The notes beneath the pieces were generated by a model that saw only the letters and a list, made by a program, of their open reading frames with translations, made no database searches and had not been told where the DNA came from. From contig QMQE01000128.1 of assembly GCA_003650445.1 (NCBI GenBank), forward strand, positions 1-7,468: a DNA stretch of 7,468 nt, in the 5' to 3' direction. This document shows, in pieces, positions 5,574 through 7,468 of the stretch. This DNA is from Acidobacteriota bacterium (GTDB lineage Bacteria > Acidobacteriota > Holophagae > Thermotomaculales > Thermotomaculaceae). The first letter of the stretch is position 1; the number at the start of each line of letters is the position of its first letter. The position numbers were made by a program, and so were the translations under genes.

Positions 5574-6617
5574 GTGACCGAACAACCATGGGCCAGAAAA
5601 ACCATCCTGACAGTCACCGATGATTTCAGCGGTTACACCAAAGATATCCCGGCCACCATCAATATCTATCTGACAGCAACAGCAACAAAAGCTGTCGCCA
5701 CGGCGACCGTCAAGGTAATCGAAATGCCCTTCAATCTCGTCTTCTTCAAGACGGACCATCTGGGAACTCCCAGAGTCATCACGGATCAGGATGGGAAAGT
5801 GCTCAGCAACCACGATTACCTCGCCTATGGAGAAGAAATCACCACCGCCGACTTCCAGACCAACCGTATGAAATTCACGGGACATGAGAGGGACCCGGAA
5901 ACGGGTCTGGACTATATGCTGGCGAGGTATTACACAGCAGGCTCAGGAAGGTTCCTGCAGGTGGATCCCGGGTATGATTACGATCCGATGGATCCGATGA
6001 GCTTTAATCTGTATGGGTATGTGCGGGGGAATCCGGTGATGGGAACGGACCCGACGGGGATGGTACTTGATTATTCTCTGATCGAAAATAAAGAAGAGCG
6101 GGAGTTTGTAAAGAAGAGCATTCAAACGCTAAAGGATATGGACCCCGATGGAGCAGGGAAAATGATCACGGCGCTTGATGAGTCTAAGAACATACACTAT
6201 ATTACCCTTGGTAGTGGAAACAGCAACGAAGCAACTCCCCCATGGGTTGGAGATCAGCCGAACAAGGAAAAGGGACAAAAGGATGTAGAGCTAGAAGATA
6301 AGAAGAAGCCATCGGGTACGCTGACGACAATCCGTGAATCTCTGCTTAGCGTACCGGATGAGCCTCTGGATAGTAAGGGCAGTGAGAGGGGCAATATCTT
6401 TACATCACTTGCTCACGAACTCTGGCACGCATACGACCGAGATTGCGGAAGAGATAACCAAAGTAGAGATGGCAGAAGACGGACCGAACTTGGAGCTGAA
6501 AAAATGGAAAATAGAATAAGACCGGGATTCGGTCTGAATAAGCGGAATCACTATTTCGATTGGAAGTTTTCTGCAAAAGAACTGGATTCACCCATTGATT
6601 GGAAGGAAAAGAAATGA
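5574..6617 (+). CDS. Truncated RHS protein with M91-type zinc metallopeptidase tip
   Basis: This 347-residue frame carries only the end of an RHS/YD-repeat protein; complete RHS proteins usually exceed a thousand residues. Residues 1-55 are beta-rich and unassigned. Residues 58-163 are the RHS core-associated region: DHLGTPRVITD, YGEE, FTGHERDPETGLDYMLARYY, SGRFLQVDP, NLYGYVRGNP. It closes with the DPTG motif (159-162) after which tip toxins begin. The tip (164-347) has HELWHAYD at 281-288, a zinc-binding HExxH, then MENRIRPGFGLNKRNHY, which resembles the C-terminal signature of Peptidase_M91 (NleD-like) effectors. It would act as a protease toxin; target and delivery are unknown. The GTG has GAGGG seven bases upstream, so a short product is possible, but no signal peptide or secretion domain remains. 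The stop overlaps the next gene's start. Confidence 0.85.
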   Translation: MTEQPWARKTILTVTDDFSGYTKDIPATINIYLTATATKAVATATVKVIEMPFNLVFFKTDHLGTPRVITDQDGKVLSNHDYLAYGEEITTADFQTNRMKFTGHERDPETGLDYMLARYYTAGSGRFLQVDPGYDYDPMDPMSFNLYGYVRGNPVMGTDPTGMVLDYSLIENKEEREFVKKSIQTLKDMDPDGAGKMITALDESKNIHYITLGSGNSNEATPPWVGDQPNKEKGQKDVELEDKKKPSGTLTTIRESLLSVPDEPLDSKGSERGNIFTSLAHELWHAYDRDCGRDNQSRDGRRRTELGAEKMENRIRPGFGLNKRNHYFDWKFSAKELDSPIDWKEKK

Positions 6618-7132
6618 AGTTTTTTCATTTTCTGCTAAGTTTATGTTTCTTGATTGGAGTTGGGTGCGCAAAATCACCTGAGATTTACACATTTTCCCAG
6701 AGCAGAATTTATCTTGTAAATGTCCGATTTGGTGACAGCAAGGTTAAGCCATTTATTGTCCCCGGTGGACAACTTCAATCGATGCTGTCGGTTTACATGT
6801 TCCCGAAGGCGGACTATTGGGAGACCATTGAAAGAATTCACGACGGAATGACGCTTAACTTACCGAAACGTCTTGAATTGGAGGACAAGGGTTTGCTTAT
6901 CCCTGTCCTATTTGACGAAGGGGTTGACTCAATTTTCAAAGCTCAAGGAATTAGGGGGTTGATCTTACACTATTTCCAAAATAATCCAGCGGGAGTTTCC
7001 CTTAAGCAGTCATACTTGGCAAAGCTTCTAATAGAAAATGGCATTCAACTCAGTTTCTCTGATGAAAATGCAAGCTATTATCTAGCTGCAGAGACCTTTC
7101 ATAAACTCGGGTTGTCTGCTTTCTCTAAATGA
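6614..7132 (+). CDS. Small predicted lipoprotein, candidate immunity partner of the RHS tip toxin
   Basis: This 172-residue protein is not recognised. It begins with a short basic-hydrophobic signal, MKFFHFLLSLCFLIGVGC, ending in a lipobox-like GVGC with Cys18 as the lipidated residue. Ala19 after it would allow outer-membrane sorting in a diderm. The mature part is mixed alpha/beta with no catalytic motif I can name. The ATG overlaps the RHS stop as ATGA (6614-6617), with AAGGAAA upstream, so translation is probably coupled. A small gene directly behind an RHS tip is the usual place for an immunity gene. A lipidated, envelope-located immunity protein would imply that the protease is neutralised outside the cytoplasm, or that this protein is something else, such as an accessory factor. 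Its AT-richer composition matches the tip, not the core. Confidence 0.75.
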   Translation: MKFFHFLLSLCFLIGVGCAKSPEIYTFSQSRIYLVNVRFGDSKVKPFIVPGGQLQSMLSVYMFPKADYWETIERIHDGMTLNLPKRLELEDKGLLIPVLFDEGVDSIFKAQGIRGLILHYFQNNPAGVSLKQSYLAKLLIENGIQLSFSDENASYYLAAETFHKLGLSAFSK

Positions 7133-7364
7133 CATGGCGGATTCCAATTTAAAGTGCACCACGTTGTTCTCGAAAGAAGGCCTCAGGTAATCCCGGGGAC
7201 AATACTAAATTAATAACCGTTAACTGACAGAATAAACATGCTGTTGTCTCAAATATGGAGAAGGCTGAAAATCTCGCCTTCTCCCTCACACTGCACAAAG
7301 AAGGCGACAAGAAATGGGGGAAACGCTCAAGTGAGTGGGAGTGGGCGGCAGAAGAAGAAGTAGG
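7133..7364. other. Non-coding tail with possible mobile-element scar
   Basis: No gene is supported here. At 7138-7166, GGCGGATTCCAATTTAAAGT leads into GCACCACGT, and at 7191-7230 there is a GGGGACAATACTAAATTAAT / AACCGTTAACTGACAG stretch. Both remind me of sequence found at the ends of insertion sequences and REP-associated transposons. I cannot name an element, and no transposase remains. A hairpin follows at 7257-7284. Confidence 0.3.
7257..7284. repeat. 9 bp perfect hairpin
   Basis: GGAGAAGGC (7257-7265) and GCCTTCTCC (7276-7284) enclose a 10-base loop. No T-run follows on either strand, so it is not a classical intrinsic terminator. It could still stabilise the 3' end of the upstream toxin-immunity transcript. 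Confidence 0.55.
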
Positions 7365-7415
7365 AGTAGGGGTAGGAGTAGGGGTAAGAAAAATCAGGGA
7401 GTTGGCTATTCCCTG
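7365..7415. repeat. Inverted copy of the left-end dispersed repeat
   Basis: Positions 7366-7400 are the exact reverse complement of 308-342 (35 bases: the TCCCTGATTTTTCTTACCCC arm plus CCTAC units). Positions 7397-7415 are the exact reverse complement of 71-89 (19 bases). The copy also has its own short hairpin, CAGGGA (7395-7400) with TCCCTG (7410-7415). It belongs to the family described at 1-344. The window ends in polypyrimidine-rich sequence with no gene. Confidence 0.85.
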
Positions 7416-7468
7416 TCTTCTCCCCTCCGGGCTCAACCTTGCCTTCTGCTTAACCTCAACCTCTTCCC

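Noticed and set aside
5253..5885. 210-residue minus-strand open frame over the dynamin start and RHS core
   Set aside because: It overlaps two convincing genes and a consensus promoter, and has a Cys/Phe-rich shadow composition.
345..7365. Whole window as one composite transposon bounded by inverted repeats
   Set aside because: It would enclose conserved chromosomal genes, no transposase or target duplication is visible, and a dispersed repeat family explains the inverted copies more simply.
7149..7436. 95-residue minus-strand open frame near the right end
   Set aside because: Its first part translates the CCTAC repeat (TPTPTPT) and hairpin sequence; no Shine-Dalgarno or recognisable domain.
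1..7468. CRISPR array, tRNA or rRNA genes
   Set aside because: No regularly spaced direct repeats with unique spacers and no cloverleaf or rRNA-like sequence were seen; the left repeats are adjacent units, not spacer-separated.

Overview
This 7.5 kb bacterial chromosomal segment mixes a conserved oxidative-stress block with an accessory block, and has repeat-rich DNA at both ends. The lineage cannot be fixed from the sequence. A lipoprotein-type signal peptide and an RHS-type polymorphic toxin fragment suggest a Gram-negative (diderm) bacterium of moderate GC. The repeats at both ends belong to one family, so the window has been cut between members of a dispersed repeat.

Layout. 1-350 is non-coding and holds about two and a half copies of a roughly 122 bp repeat with hairpins (GAAAAATCAGGGA arms, CGGCGC-GTT-GCGCCG stem-loops, CCTACC/CCTACT tracts). 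The repeat runs right up to the stop codon of mutY. 345-1854 (minus strand) is a two-gene unit: a Fur/PerR-family regulator followed after 7 bases by a MutY adenine glycosylase whose C-terminal domain carries a complete Nudix box. 1855-1977 is a divergent control region with a promoter for each side and a perfect 9 bp inverted repeat that looks like the regulator's operator. 2077-2688 (plus) is a typical 2-Cys peroxiredoxin of AhpC type, closed by a strong UUCG terminator. Together these genes form a peroxide-response module: sensing (PerR), peroxide removal (AhpC) and repair of oxidised-guanine mispairs (MutY).

2737-3245 has no convincing gene. It holds DnaA-box-like motifs and a weak promoter candidate. 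3246-3515 (plus) encodes a small two-helix membrane protein of the kind annotated as bacteriophage holin. It converges on a bacterial dynamin-like GTPase (3512-5335, minus), and the two genes share one TTAA as both stop codons. The GTPase has a textbook sigma-70 promoter at 5425-5452.

5493-7132 (plus) is the most interesting part. It is a 5'-truncated RHS core fragment joined, just after its DPxG motif, to a tip domain with HELWH and other features of M91-type zinc metallopeptidase effectors. A small unrecognised lipoprotein gene follows, coupled through an ATGA stop/start overlap. This looks like a displaced toxin-immunity module. Base composition drops sharply at the core/tip junction. 7133-7468 is non-coding: a possible mobile-element scar, a hairpin, and another copy of the end repeat in inverted orientation.
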